Below are positions 42,813-51,709 of a DNA stretch of 64,000 nt, in pieces. Source of the DNA: Paludisphaera mucosa (GTDB lineage: Bacteria; Planctomycetota; Planctomycetia; Isosphaerales; Isosphaeraceae); NCBI RefSeq assembly GCF_029589435.1, contig NZ_JARRAG010000001.1, positions 2,222,808 to 2,286,807 of the forward strand, written 5' to 3'. The stretch's first letter is position 1. Each line of letters begins with the position of its first letter. The notes under the pieces are model-generated. The model searched no databases. It was not told the DNA's origin and was given only the letters and a program-made list of their open reading frames with translations. A program made the translations under genes and the position numbers.

Positions 42813-45800
42813 TCAGAAGGTCTTCAGCAACTCGATCAGCGCGTCCTTGTCGTCGTCGGTCATGGTCTTGAACCAGGGGAAATCGTGGCCCCGGTCCATC
42901 ACGAGGTCGGGGCATTTGCTCACTTCCAGCAGGGCCGGGGCGACCTGGTCGTGCAGGACCTTCTGCGTGGCCTCGGCCTTCAAGCCCCGTTCGCGGATCT
43001 CCGCCAGCGCCTTCGTGGTGAGCGCCGCGGCCTTCCGGAGCTTCTCCGGGTCGGCCTCGGGGTTGATGTTCGCCAGCAGGTTGACCGGCGTCCCCTCGGG
43101 GATCGGCCCGAGCCGCACCTCGCCGACGCGGCCGAGCAGGAAGGCCATGACGAAGGCCAGGCCGAGCGCGGCGAACAGCGGAATGTAACCCCAGAGCCAC
43201 CGCCGCCTGAGGCTGGTCGCCCGGAGCAGCCCGAACAGGGCGAGCACGACGAACGCCGCGGGCAGGAAGAGCAGCCGGCGATCCCGGAGCCAGGGGTGCG
43301 CGCCGAGCGTCTCCATCAGGAAATCGACGTTCGTGATCGCGAGGTACGGGACGTGCCGCGCGGGGATCGTGAGCCAGGTCTCGACCGGCGTGCGCCAGAT
43401 GAGCCCGTGATCCTGCTTCAGCCGTTCCGGGGTCGCGCCGTTGTAGCTGGAGCTTTCCAACCGCCGGTCGGGCCAGAGGAGCTTGCGGATCGCGTCGTCG
43501 AACGCCAGCAGGCGGCCGTCGACCGAGGGGTCGTTGTTGAAGAGGCCGAGGCTGTTGTTGTGCAGCAAGGGCGCGCCGGCCCAGATCGAGACCAGGGTCG
43601 GAACCCGGTAGAACCCCGGCCCGCCGCCGCCGGCCGCCACGCCCGACGCCGTCTTGTGCCGCGGCGTGTACTGGTCGGGCCCGCCCGATTCGCCCAGGAA
43701 CGGGTTGAAGAACGAGATCGCCCCCTCGGGGGGGAGCTTCTGGTAGTCGGCCGAGCTGAAGTCCTGCCACATGTGGCCCGTCATCGCGTTGGTCGCCACG
43801 GCGCGGGCCGAGTTCGTGCCGACGTAGTCGATCGGAATCCGGTAGTCGGTGGAGAGGTAGTTGTGCAGCCAGAAGGCCGGCTTCTTAACGATCTCCTTGG
43901 CCCAGTCCCGGTACCTGGGATCGGCCAGCCAGCGGCCCGGGTCGTGGTCCCAGTACTCCCCGCGATCGGCGAACGCCTGCATCTCGGCGTGGCGTTCGGC
44001 GGGCTGGATGCTCGAATGGCAGACGATGCAGTTGCGGGCGAAGACCTGGCGGCCGTGCTCGAGCTTGGTCGTATCGATCCGCCGGGCGCGCTCCGCGGCC
44101 AACAGCTCGGCGAAATCCGCCTTCTCCCGCTCGGCCTTCGCCTTCAACGACGGCTCGTCGACGGGCTTCGTCCGATCGAGGTCGTCCTGGACGTCGAGCA
44201 GGCGCATCGGCGGAGTGATCTTGAGGAAGTAGTCGCGCATCGGGCCGACGCGTTCCTGGGTGGCGATCCAGTAGAGCGAGTGGGCCTCGCAGTCTTCGAT
44301 CCGGAAGGGCTCCTGGGGCTGGAACCCGACGAGCAGGCGATTGATCCGGATCCACTGCTCCCAGTACGAACCGATATTCAAGTAGACCCGCGCCAGGGCC
44401 CCGTAACCGCCGATCGAGTCGGAGCCGTCCAGCAGGATGCGCGGGACGCGGCGGGGGTTCTCGTTCGACTTCGCCAGCTCGGCGGCGGCGACCGCGTGCT
44501 CGGGCAGGTCGGCCTCGAGCTGCTTGAGGTACTCGACCATCGCCAGATACGACGGGGATTTGTCGATCTCCGCGTCGCCCCAGAGCGACGGGAACTTCGC
44601 GGAGGCCGGCGTGAGCGTCTCCTTCGGGTTCTTCAGCGACAGCGCGACCCGCTGCGGCAGCGCGAAGATCGAGTTCATGGTGTTCGTGTTGTTGATGTTG
44701 TCCGACGGCAGCAGCGACGTGTCGATCGTCCCCGGCGGCTGGCTGTCCAGCAGGTGGTAGACGAAGCTGTCCTTGTTCAGGAGGTTGCCGAAGACCCCGC
44801 GGATCCGCAGATACTGGGCGCCGGTGTTCCCCGAGAGGTTCTCCCATCGGGGGTCGGTGATGTCGCGGGGCGGGTTGAGGGGATGGAACGAGGTGTGGCA
44901 GAACGCGCAGGCCATCCCCACGCGGAAGGGCCGCACCAGGTCGGGGTTGCCGTAGTAGTCGGGATCGTTGTAGTACCGATCGGCGTCCCAGGCCGCGCGG
45001 GCCTTCCCGTCGAACTTGGGGTTCGGAAAGAGTCGCAGGCCGATCACCCCGCTGGAGAGCCCGTAGATGTCGGGGGGCAGGGTCGGCGTTTTGGCCGTGG
45101 CGGCCGCGCCGTAGGCCCCGGCGCCTTCGGGGCGGGGGTAGGTCGTCCGCGGGTCATAGTCGGCGGCCTGCTGGCGATCGAAGACCCGCTTGAGATACTC
45201 GGCCCGCGCCGCCCGCCGTTCGGCGTCGGACGGGACGTTGAGCCAGAGGCCGAAGTCCGTCGCCTCGGGCGCGCCGGTGCGCATCATCTCGGGCTCGTTG
45301 ATGATCCCGGCGTCGCGGAAGACGGTCGCGCGGTTGCGGCTGTCCAGGAGCTTGAGCAGGTCGCTGGCGCCGAAGCTGTTGTTCGCCAACCAGTCCCAGA
45401 AGCCCTCGTTGCCCGAGCACCAGCTCATCCAGGTGTTGCGGCCGATCGCCTCCGAGACGCTCAACGGCAGCGCCCCGACGTCCCGTTTGGGGCGCAGACC
45501 GATCGCGGGTCGGCGCTCGTCCGACGGCGAGGCCGGCGTGGGCGGGAGGTCGACGAGCTGATCGGGCCAGTCGGTCGCCCCCTCGGCCTTCCGCCCGACG
45601 ACGTCCATCCTGGGGAAGTAATCGCGGTGCGGCGGCGCGTAGTCTTTCGCCGCATCCTGGGGCGTGCGGTTGGCGAACCGGGCCCGCACCATCGCCTCGT
45701 CGTCGGGCGGGACGCCCCCCGAACGCGAGCAGCCGCCGAGCGGCCCCAGGACCGCCGCCGACAGGACGAGGCCGCAGGCCAGGCCGCGGGGCCCACGAAA

Positions 45801-45875
45801 GCCGGCCGGCCTCGCGCCGAACCCGGACGCGGCGCCCGCCGTCGCGAGGTCCGGAGCCTTTCGCACGGAAATCAT
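42813..45875 (-). CDS. Large di-heme cytochrome c lipoprotein
   Basis: A 1020-residue exported protein with lipobox LGGC (Cys49) and two CxxCH haem sites, CAFCH at 323-327 and CIVCH at 616-620. The block NTWMSWCSGNEGFWDWL is typical of RoxA/di-haem peroxidase-related planctomycete cytochromes. The C-terminal part has two hydrophobic helices (about 855-915) and a soluble tail with TMTDDDKDALIELLKTF, a cytochrome-like ending. It lies directly upstream of the GMC-patatin gene, which suggests it accepts electrons from that flavoenzyme, as cytochrome subunits do for other GMC dehydrogenases. The start at 45875 is the only good one. Confidence 0.85.
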   Translation of the reverse strand: MISVRKAPDLATAGAASGFGARPAGFRGPRGLACGLVLSAAVLGPLGGCSRSGGVPPDDEAMVRARFANRTPQDAAKDYAPPHRDYFPRMDVVGRKAEGATDWPDQLVDLPPTPASPSDERRPAIGLRPKRDVGALPLSVSEAIGRNTWMSWCSGNEGFWDWLANNSFGASDLLKLLDSRNRATVFRDAGIINEPEMMRTGAPEATDFGLWLNVPSDAERRAARAEYLKRVFDRQQAADYDPRTTYPRPEGAGAYGAAATAKTPTLPPDIYGLSSGVIGLRLFPNPKFDGKARAAWDADRYYNDPDYYGNPDLVRPFRVGMACAFCHTSFHPLNPPRDITDPRWENLSGNTGAQYLRIRGVFGNLLNKDSFVYHLLDSQPPGTIDTSLLPSDNINNTNTMNSIFALPQRVALSLKNPKETLTPASAKFPSLWGDAEIDKSPSYLAMVEYLKQLEADLPEHAVAAAELAKSNENPRRVPRILLDGSDSIGGYGALARVYLNIGSYWEQWIRINRLLVGFQPQEPFRIEDCEAHSLYWIATQERVGPMRDYFLKITPPMRLLDVQDDLDRTKPVDEPSLKAKAEREKADFAELLAAERARRIDTTKLEHGRQVFARNCIVCHSSIQPAERHAEMQAFADRGEYWDHDPGRWLADPRYRDWAKEIVKKPAFWLHNYLSTDYRIPIDYVGTNSARAVATNAMTGHMWQDFSSADYQKLPPEGAISFFNPFLGESGGPDQYTPRHKTASGVAAGGGGPGFYRVPTLVSIWAGAPLLHNNSLGLFNNDPSVDGRLLAFDDAIRKLLWPDRRLESSSYNGATPERLKQDHGLIWRTPVETWLTIPARHVPYLAITNVDFLMETLGAHPWLRDRRLLFLPAAFVVLALFGLLRATSLRRRWLWGYIPLFAALGLAFVMAFLLGRVGEVRLGPIPEGTPVNLLANINPEADPEKLRKAAALTTKALAEIRERGLKAEATQKVLHDQVAPALLEVSKCPDLVMDRGHDFPWFKTMTDDDKDALIELLKTF

Positions 45876-46264
45876 GGCGCGGATCCCCCGGGATGAACGT
45901 CGAAGGTGATGCGCAAGGGAACGCCGGCCGAAACTTGCCCTCCGGCCGGGATTCGATCAGCGTGTGGTCCGGGACGCGCGATCGCCCGGCTCGACCATCC
46001 GGCGATTCGGCGAACGTCCTGAATTCGGAGGCCCGCCGCGACGGCTTCCGGGCCCTCGCGACCCGGGCGCTTGCAATGCTAACGCGTCGAAGTGGGCCAT
46101 ATTCCGGACTTACTATACGGGCTTGGCTCCGAAATCTTTAGCAAAATCCCCATTAAAGCGACCCAAGATGATCGACTCCGACGGCCCGCGCGCAAGCACG
46201 CCCGGCCGACGGGCTTGCGTCGGCCGGGCGTGGGGGCTTCGAGGCCTCGGCGATCCCCGGGTCG
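45876..46264. other. 389-base gap with AT-rich island
   Basis: It lies between the cytochrome start and the end of a small minus-strand gene. The stretch 46070-46170 is much richer in A and T than the rest and contains TACTAT/ATAGTA and ATTAAAG, so it likely holds the promoter for the cytochrome/GMC-patatin unit, but I cannot set -35/-10 boxes with confidence. No gene is supported. Confidence 0.4.
46198..46231 (-). terminator. 13-bp GC hairpin after the small conserved protein gene
   Basis: A perfect stem ACGCCCGGCCGAC/GTCGGCCGGGCGT with an 8-base loop, 34 bases after the stop on the minus strand. There is no T-run, so termination is likely but not canonical. Confidence 0.5.
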
Positions 46265-46555
46265 TCAGGCGACGGCCTTCGTCTCCTCGTCGGCGTCGTA
46301 GAGCAAAAGGTTGGACCGGTGGAACTCCTCGTGAGTCACCTCGAAGGGGGAGCCGTTGATGGCCCACATCCCCTCGATCACCTCTTCGATCTCGCCCTCG
46401 GGCTCGTCCCAGGTGGCGACCATCGTCTCCTCGCCCCGAACCAGGACTTCGAGGCCCTGGTCCAAAAGGTAGGTCTCGATCTCGCCGCGGTGGGCCGGAT
46501 CGACGGTGAAGGTCCAGCGGATCAGCTCGATGGTCAGCGTCGTTTCGGCGCTCAT
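46265..46555 (-). CDS. Small acidic protein of unknown function
   Basis: A 96-residue soluble, acidic protein (TFTVDPAHRGEIETYLLDQG at the start, EGEIEEVIEGMWAINGSPFEV in the middle). No signal peptide or known domain is seen. GGAGGGAGG lies before the ATG and a strong hairpin after the stop, which together with the codon pattern supports a real gene. It is divergent from the YqeY-like gene. Confidence 0.7.
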   Translation of the reverse strand: MSAETTLTIELIRWTFTVDPAHRGEIETYLLDQGLEVLVRGEETMVATWDEPEGEIEEVIEGMWAINGSPFEVTHEEFHRSNLLLYDADEETKAVA

Positions 46556-46722
46556 GTTTCGCCTCCCTCCGTGGATTGCGTGGTGCGGACGTCCCCTTTT
46601 CCCATCGGCCCCCGCGATCGCCCGGCTTGAAACATCGGACCTCCCGCGACGATGATCGAGGGGGCGACGAACGGGCCGGGCGAACCGGCGCGGTCGGGCC
46701 GAATGTCAGGAGCGACCAGGTC

Positions 46723-47127
46723 ATGACGATCGTCCAGAAGATGCGGGCCCAGCTCGTCCCCGCCATGAAGGCCCGCGACGCCGCGAAGCTGGCGTTCCTC
46801 CGGTACTGGATCGCCCAGCTCACCCTGGGGACCGGGGCCGAGATGGAGGACGCCGAGGCGGTCAAGAAGATGCGCAGCGTCCTGAAGGAGGCGAAGTCGG
46901 GCGTGACCACCTTCACGGCCGAGGAGTTGGAATTGCTCCGCGAGTGGGTCCCCGCCAGCCTCGGCCCCGACCAGATCCTCGAAGCCCTCGCGCCGGCCGC
47001 CGACCAGATCCGCGCCGCGGCCAAGGACGGCATGGCCCTGGGCGTCGCCATGAAGGCGCTCGCGGGCCGACCCGTGGAGACCGAGGACGTCAAGGCGGCG
47101 GTCGCGGCCCTGCGGAGCCAGCCTTGA
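46723..47127 (+). CDS. GatB/YqeY domain protein
   Basis: A 134-residue all-helical protein of the YqeY family, related to the tail domain of GatB/GatE amidotransferases that binds tRNA. Family features: QLVPAMKARDAAKLAFLRY at the start and, at the end, a helical DGMALGVAMKALAG with DVKAAVAAL. It lacks the usual KSxxP/GxG block in full, so the match is partial. AGGAG is ~10 bases before the ATG. Function in bacteria is unknown. Confidence 0.75.
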   Translation: MTIVQKMRAQLVPAMKARDAAKLAFLRYWIAQLTLGTGAEMEDAEAVKKMRSVLKEAKSGVTTFTAEELELLREWVPASLGPDQILEALAPAADQIRAAAKDGMALGVAMKALAGRPVETEDVKAAVAALRSQP

Positions 47128-47212
47128 CCGCGCGCGAGCCGATTGTTTAACCTTGATCCAACGGCTCGCGCCCCCCGCCCACCGGCCCGCTGACCCCCTG
47201 AGGCCGAAACGC

Positions 47213-49402
47213 ATGCACCGACGCCCGCTCGTCCGGCCCCCCATGGCGCTGCTCGCGCTCGCCTCGTCCGTCGCGATCGCGAGCGCCCAGGACGCGACGA
47301 GCCCGCCGGCCGACGCCTCGAAGGCCGGGACCATCCTCGCGACCCGCTGCCTGAAGTGCCACGGCGGCGAGAAGACGCGCGGCGGGCTCCGCGTCGACGA
47401 CCGCGAGGCGCTCCTCAAGGGGGGCGACCTCGGCCCGGCCGTCGACGTGAAGGCCCCGGACGAGAGCCTCATGCTCAAGGCGGTCCGCTACGAGGACGGC
47501 CTGGAGATGCCCCCCTCGGGCCGCCTGCCCGAGGCCGAGGTGAAGGTCCTCGCCGACTGGGTCGCCGCCGGCGCGCCGTGGTCGATGGACGTCGCCAAGC
47601 CGAAGCCGGCGGCGGCCGAGAAGCCCGCCGGCGCGGCGACGGTGGGCACGTGGCCGTACCGCGAGATCGTCCGGCCCCCGATCCCGACGGTCCGGACGCA
47701 GTCCTGGGCCCGCAACCCGATCGACGCCTTCCTGCTCGCGAAGCTGGAGGCCGACGGCCTCGCCCCGGCCCCCGAGGCCGACCGCCGCACCCTGATCCGC
47801 CGCGCGACCTACGACCTGACCGGCCTGCCGCCGACTCCCGCCGAGGTCGAGGCCTTCGAGGCCGATGCCGGGTCCGACGCCTTCGAGCGGCTGGTCGACC
47901 GCCTGCTGGCCTCGCCCCAGTACGGCGAGGCCTGGGGCCGCCACTGGCTGGACCTCGTCCGCTACGCCGAGACCAACGGCTACGAGCGCGACGCCGCCAA
48001 GCCGTTCATCTGGCGATATCGCGATTACGTCGTCGACGCCTTCAACCGCGACAAGCCGTTCGACCGCTTCATGCTCGAACAGCTCGCCGGCGACGAGGTC
48101 GCGCCCGACTCGGTCGAGGCCCAGGTCGCCACCGGCTTCTACCGCCTCGGCATCTGGGACGACGAGCCGGCCGACCGGGCTCTCGCCCGCTACGACACGC
48201 TCGACGGCATCGTCTCGACCGTCGGCCAGGTCTTCCTGGGCATGACGATCAACTGCGCCCGCTGCCACGACCACAAGAAGGACCCGATCCCCCAGACCGA
48301 CTACTACCGGCTGCTGGCCTTCTTCATCGACATGGGCGCCCAGCCCGGCCTGGAGACGCGGAAGGTCGGCCCGAACAACGTCGAGGTCATGGCCGCCCGC
48401 GAACGTGGCCACGCCGAGCCCCACGTCCTGCTGCGCGGCAACCCGAACCTGCCCGGCCCCAAGGTCGAACCCGGCGTGCCGGTCGTCCTCGACTCGGGCC
48501 AGGCGACGTTCGGCCCCGGCGCGGGCAAGCGCCGCGCGCTCGCCGAGTGGCTCGCCGACCGCCGCAACCCGATGACCGCCCGCGTGCTCGCCAACCGGCT
48601 CTGGCAGTACCATTTCGGCCGCGGCATGGTCCCCTCCCCCAACGACTTCGGCAGCCTGGGCGAGCCCGCGACGCACCCCGAGCTGCTCGACTGGCTGGCC
48701 TCGGAGCTGCTGGACGGCGGCTGGACGATCAAGCGGATGCATCGGCTGATCATGCTCTCGAACGCCTACCGGATGTCGTCGCGGGCCTCCGAGGCGGCCC
48801 TGGCCCGCGACCCGGCGAACCATAAATTCTGGCGCTTCCCGATGCGGCGGCTGACGGCCGAGGAGGTCCGCGACGCGGTCCTGTCGGTCAGCGGCGTGCT
48901 CAACCCGAAGGCCGGCGGGCCGCCGATCTGCCCACCCATCCCGGCCGACGTGCTCGCCGGCCAGTCGGTCCCCGGCCAGGGCTGGCAGGTCGCCCCGCCC
49001 GACGAGGCGGCGCGGCGGAGCGTCTACGTCCACATCAAGCGGTCGCTGGCCCTGCCGATCCTGGCGACCCACGACGCGGCCGACACCGATTCGAGCTGCC
49101 CCGTCCGCTACACCACGACCGTCCCCACCCAGGCGCTCGGCCTGCTCAACGGGGCCTTCACTCACGAGCACGCCGCCCACTTCGCCGACCGCCTCGCCGC
49201 CGGCCGCGCGGGCGACCTCGCCTCCCAGGTCCGCGAGGCCGTGCTGCTGACCACCGGCCGCGAGCCTTCCGCCGAGGAGTCGCGGCGCGACGTCGCGTTC
49301 ATCCGATCGCTGCAGGCGGAGGCGGGCCTCTCCGAGCGTGCCGCGCTGGTGCAGTACGCCCTGCTGGCGCTCAACGCCAACGCCTTCATCTATCTCGACT
49401 GA
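47213..49402 (+). CDS. PSD1-type planctomycete cytochrome c protein (DUF1549/DUF1553)
   Basis: A 729-residue exported protein: signal peptide (residues 1-25, ending ASA), planctomycete cytochrome domain with CLKCH and GGLRVDDREALLKGGD, then DUF1549 (PIDAFL, LTGLPPTPAEV, ASPQYGEAWGRHWLDLVRYAET, INCARCHDHKKDPI with a second CxxCH), then DUF1553 (NPMTARVLANRLWQYHFGRG to the end). This architecture is nearly restricted to Planctomycetes and relatives. The exact role is unknown. The ATG at 47213 is chosen over a TTG at 47153. DUF1501 follows at 17 bases. Confidence 0.95.
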   Translation: MHRRPLVRPPMALLALASSVAIASAQDATSPPADASKAGTILATRCLKCHGGEKTRGGLRVDDREALLKGGDLGPAVDVKAPDESLMLKAVRYEDGLEMPPSGRLPEAEVKVLADWVAAGAPWSMDVAKPKPAAAEKPAGAATVGTWPYREIVRPPIPTVRTQSWARNPIDAFLLAKLEADGLAPAPEADRRTLIRRATYDLTGLPPTPAEVEAFEADAGSDAFERLVDRLLASPQYGEAWGRHWLDLVRYAETNGYERDAAKPFIWRYRDYVVDAFNRDKPFDRFMLEQLAGDEVAPDSVEAQVATGFYRLGIWDDEPADRALARYDTLDGIVSTVGQVFLGMTINCARCHDHKKDPIPQTDYYRLLAFFIDMGAQPGLETRKVGPNNVEVMAARERGHAEPHVLLRGNPNLPGPKVEPGVPVVLDSGQATFGPGAGKRRALAEWLADRRNPMTARVLANRLWQYHFGRGMVPSPNDFGSLGEPATHPELLDWLASELLDGGWTIKRMHRLIMLSNAYRMSSRASEAALARDPANHKFWRFPMRRLTAEEVRDAVLSVSGVLNPKAGGPPICPPIPADVLAGQSVPGQGWQVAPPDEAARRSVYVHIKRSLALPILATHDAADTDSSCPVRYTTTVPTQALGLLNGAFTHEHAAHFADRLAAGRAGDLASQVREAVLLTTGREPSAEESRRDVAFIRSLQAEAGLSERAALVQYALLALNANAFIYLD

Positions 49403-49419
49403 TCGAGGGAGCGGAAGCC

Positions 49420-50910
49420 ATGAACCCGGTAGACGAGCCCCGCCCCTCCCGAGCGTCGACGAACCAGTTCTGCGGCCGTACGCGACGCGAATTCCTGTGG
49501 GAGTCGGGCGGCGGCTTCACCGCGGCGGCGCTCGCGGGGATGCTCTCGCAGGACGGCTTCCTGGCGAGCCAGGCCCGCGCGGCCGACGGCCTCAAGCCGT
49601 TCGTCAACCCGCTCGCCCCCAAGGTCCCGCCGAGGCCGGCGAAGGCCAAGAGCGTGATCTTCCTGTTCATGTACGGCGGCCCCAGCCACGTCGACACGTT
49701 CGACTACAAGCCCGACCTCTACGCCCTCGACGGCAAGACGATCGAGGTCAAGACCTTCGGCCGCGGCGGCAAGCGCAACGAGGGTCGGGTCGTCGGCCCC
49801 AAGTGGGCCTTCCGCCCCTACGGCGAGTCGGGCAAGCTGGTCTCGGACCTCTTCCCGAACGTCGGTACGTGCGTCGACGACATGGCGTTCATCCACTCGA
49901 TGTACGCCGAGTCGCCGATCCACGGCTCGGCCATGCTGATGATGAACTCGGGCCGGATCCTCAGCGGCCACCCCTGCCTGGGCTCGTGGGCGACCTACGG
50001 GCTGGGGAGCGAGAACCAGAACCTCCCCGGGTTCGTCGTCATGCTCGACAAGACCGGCGGGCCGATCAGCGGCCCCAAGAACTGGTCGAGCGGATACATG
50101 CCGGCCGTCTACCAGGGGACCGTCATCCGGGCCGACGGCGTGCCGATCCACGACCTCTCGCCCCCCAAGGGGATCGACCGCCCGCTCCAGCGCCGGCTGC
50201 TCGACCGCCTCCGCGAGAAGAACGAGGACCACCACGCCGCCCGGGCCGACAACTCCGAGCTGGCCGCGCGGATCGCCAGCTACGAGCTGGCCTTCCAGAT
50301 GCAGCAGCACGCCCCCGAGGCCGTCGACTACGCGCAGGAGAGCGAGGAGACGCTGTCCCTCTACGGCATCGACCGCCGCGAGACGGCCGACTTCGGCCGC
50401 AAGTGCCTGCTCGCCCGACGCCTCGTCGAGCGCGGGGTGCGGTTCATCCAGGTCTACTCGGGCGGCTCGCACGGCGACGCCAACTGGGACGCCCACACCG
50501 ACATCGTGGCCAACCACACGATGCACGCCGGCCGCACCGACAAGCCCATCGCCGGCCTGATCAAGGACCTCAAGCGCCGGGGCCTGCTCGACGAGACCCT
50601 GATCGTCTGGGGCGGCGAATTCGGCCGCCAGCCGACCGCCGAGTACGAGAAGGGGACCGGCCGCGACCACAACTCGTTCGGGTTCACCATGTGGATGGCC
50701 GGCGGCGGGATCAAGGGGGGGACCAGCGTCGGCACGACGGACGAGCTGGGGAGCCGGGCGGTCGACGACCGGTTCCACGTCAAGAACCTCCACGCCACGA
50801 TCCTCAACCAGCTCGGCTTCGATCCCGACGCCCTGTCCTACTTCTACGGCGGCCTCGACCAGAAGCTCGTCGGCGTCGAAGGGGCCGAGCCGATCCATCA
50901 ACTGATCTGA
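49420..50910 (+). CDS. DUF1501 protein, Tat-exported
   Basis: A 496-residue sulfatase-fold protein. A twin-arginine signal (RRTRREFL-like, Arg22-Arg23, then GGGFTAAALAG) directs folded export. Family motifs: FMYGGPSHVDTFDYKP, FIHSMYAESPIHGSAMLMMNSG, YSGGSHGDANWDAH and GGEFGRQPTAEYEKGTGRDHN. It regularly pairs with DUF1549/1553 genes in Planctomycetes, as here. Biochemical activity is not established. Confidence 0.95.
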   Translation: MNPVDEPRPSRASTNQFCGRTRREFLWESGGGFTAAALAGMLSQDGFLASQARAADGLKPFVNPLAPKVPPRPAKAKSVIFLFMYGGPSHVDTFDYKPDLYALDGKTIEVKTFGRGGKRNEGRVVGPKWAFRPYGESGKLVSDLFPNVGTCVDDMAFIHSMYAESPIHGSAMLMMNSGRILSGHPCLGSWATYGLGSENQNLPGFVVMLDKTGGPISGPKNWSSGYMPAVYQGTVIRADGVPIHDLSPPKGIDRPLQRRLLDRLREKNEDHHAARADNSELAARIASYELAFQMQQHAPEAVDYAQESEETLSLYGIDRRETADFGRKCLLARRLVERGVRFIQVYSGGSHGDANWDAHTDIVANHTMHAGRTDKPIAGLIKDLKRRGLLDETLIVWGGEFGRQPTAEYEKGTGRDHNSFGFTMWMAGGGIKGGTSVGTTDELGSRAVDDRFHVKNLHATILNQLGFDPDALSYFYGGLDQKLVGVEGAEPIHQLI

Positions 50911-50950
50911 CGCCGTTTACGCCTTGATCTCTTCCGGAGCCTCGCCCCCG

Positions 50951-51700
50951 ATGCCTACGAGACCGTCGACGGCCGTCCTGATCCTCCTCGCCGCCGGGCT
51001 CTCCGGAGCCGCCGGCCGGGCCGTCGCCGAGCCTCCCGTCACGCGCGAGGCGGCCTGCAGCTGGGCGGCCGAGCCCCCCAAGCTCGACGGCAAGCTCGAC
51101 GACGCCTGCTGGCGGGACGCGAAGCCGATCACCGATTTCGCCGCCTTCTGGCTCGGCGAGCCGCGGTCGGGCGCGAAGGCCCTGCTCGCGTGGGACGACC
51201 AGGCGCTCTACTACGCCGCCGAGATGGCCGACGCCGAGCTGCGCGCCTACGGCAGCGAGCGCAACGACCACCTCTGGGAGGGGGACGTCTTCGAGATGTT
51301 CTTCAAGCCCCGCGAGGACAAGCCCGCCTATTACGAGTTCCAGGCCAACCCGCGCGGGGTGGTCTTCGAGGTCGCCTTCGCCCGCCGCGGCTCGCTCGGC
51401 CACACGTTCCGCGAGGAGCCCATCCTGGGCAACAAGGCGGTCGTCGCCCTGAAGGGGACGCTCGACCGCCCGGGCGACGTCGACGAGGGCTGGGCCGTCG
51501 AGGGCCGGATCCCCTGGTCGGCCTTCGCCCCCACCGGCGGCAAGCCCCAGGCCGGCGACGCCTGGAAGTTCGCCCTCTGCCGCTACGACCACGGCCCCGA
51601 AGGGACCAAGCCCGTCCTCATGAGCTCGGCCCCGCTCTCGATGCCGAGCTTCCACCGCTACGAGGACTACGGGACGATCCGCTTCGAAGCGAAGCCCTGA
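50951..51700 (+). CDS. Secreted CBM9-like carbohydrate-binding protein
   Basis: A 249-residue exported protein with signal peptide (residues 1-26, AVA) and a family 9-type carbohydrate-binding fold: PPKLDGKLDDACWRDA, LLAWDDQALYYAAEMAD, LWEGDVFEMFFKP and EGRIPWSAFAP. It lies 40 bases after DUF1501 and may be co-transcribed. The ATG at 50951 is taken; a TTG at 50924 would add nine residues before the signal. Confidence 0.82.
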   Translation: MPTRPSTAVLILLAAGLSGAAGRAVAEPPVTREAACSWAAEPPKLDGKLDDACWRDAKPITDFAAFWLGEPRSGAKALLAWDDQALYYAAEMADAELRAYGSERNDHLWEGDVFEMFFKPREDKPAYYEFQANPRGVVFEVAFARRGSLGHTFREEPILGNKAVVALKGTLDRPGDVDEGWAVEGRIPWSAFAPTGGKPQAGDAWKFALCRYDHGPEGTKPVLMSSAPLSMPSFHRYEDYGTIRFEAKP

Positions 51701-51709
51701 CGCCCGCCG

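Noticed and set aside
38949-45896. A 2315-codon open frame on the plus strand, opposite the GMC-patatin and cytochrome genes
   Set aside because: It is a mirror of two genes with strong motifs on the other strand. In high-GC DNA the antisense frame stays open, and its translation is Arg/Gly/Val/Asp-rich with no family motif.
47147-49180. 677-codon minus-strand frame opposite the PSD1 gene
   Set aside because: Antisense shadow of a gene with clear haem and DUF1549/1553 motifs.
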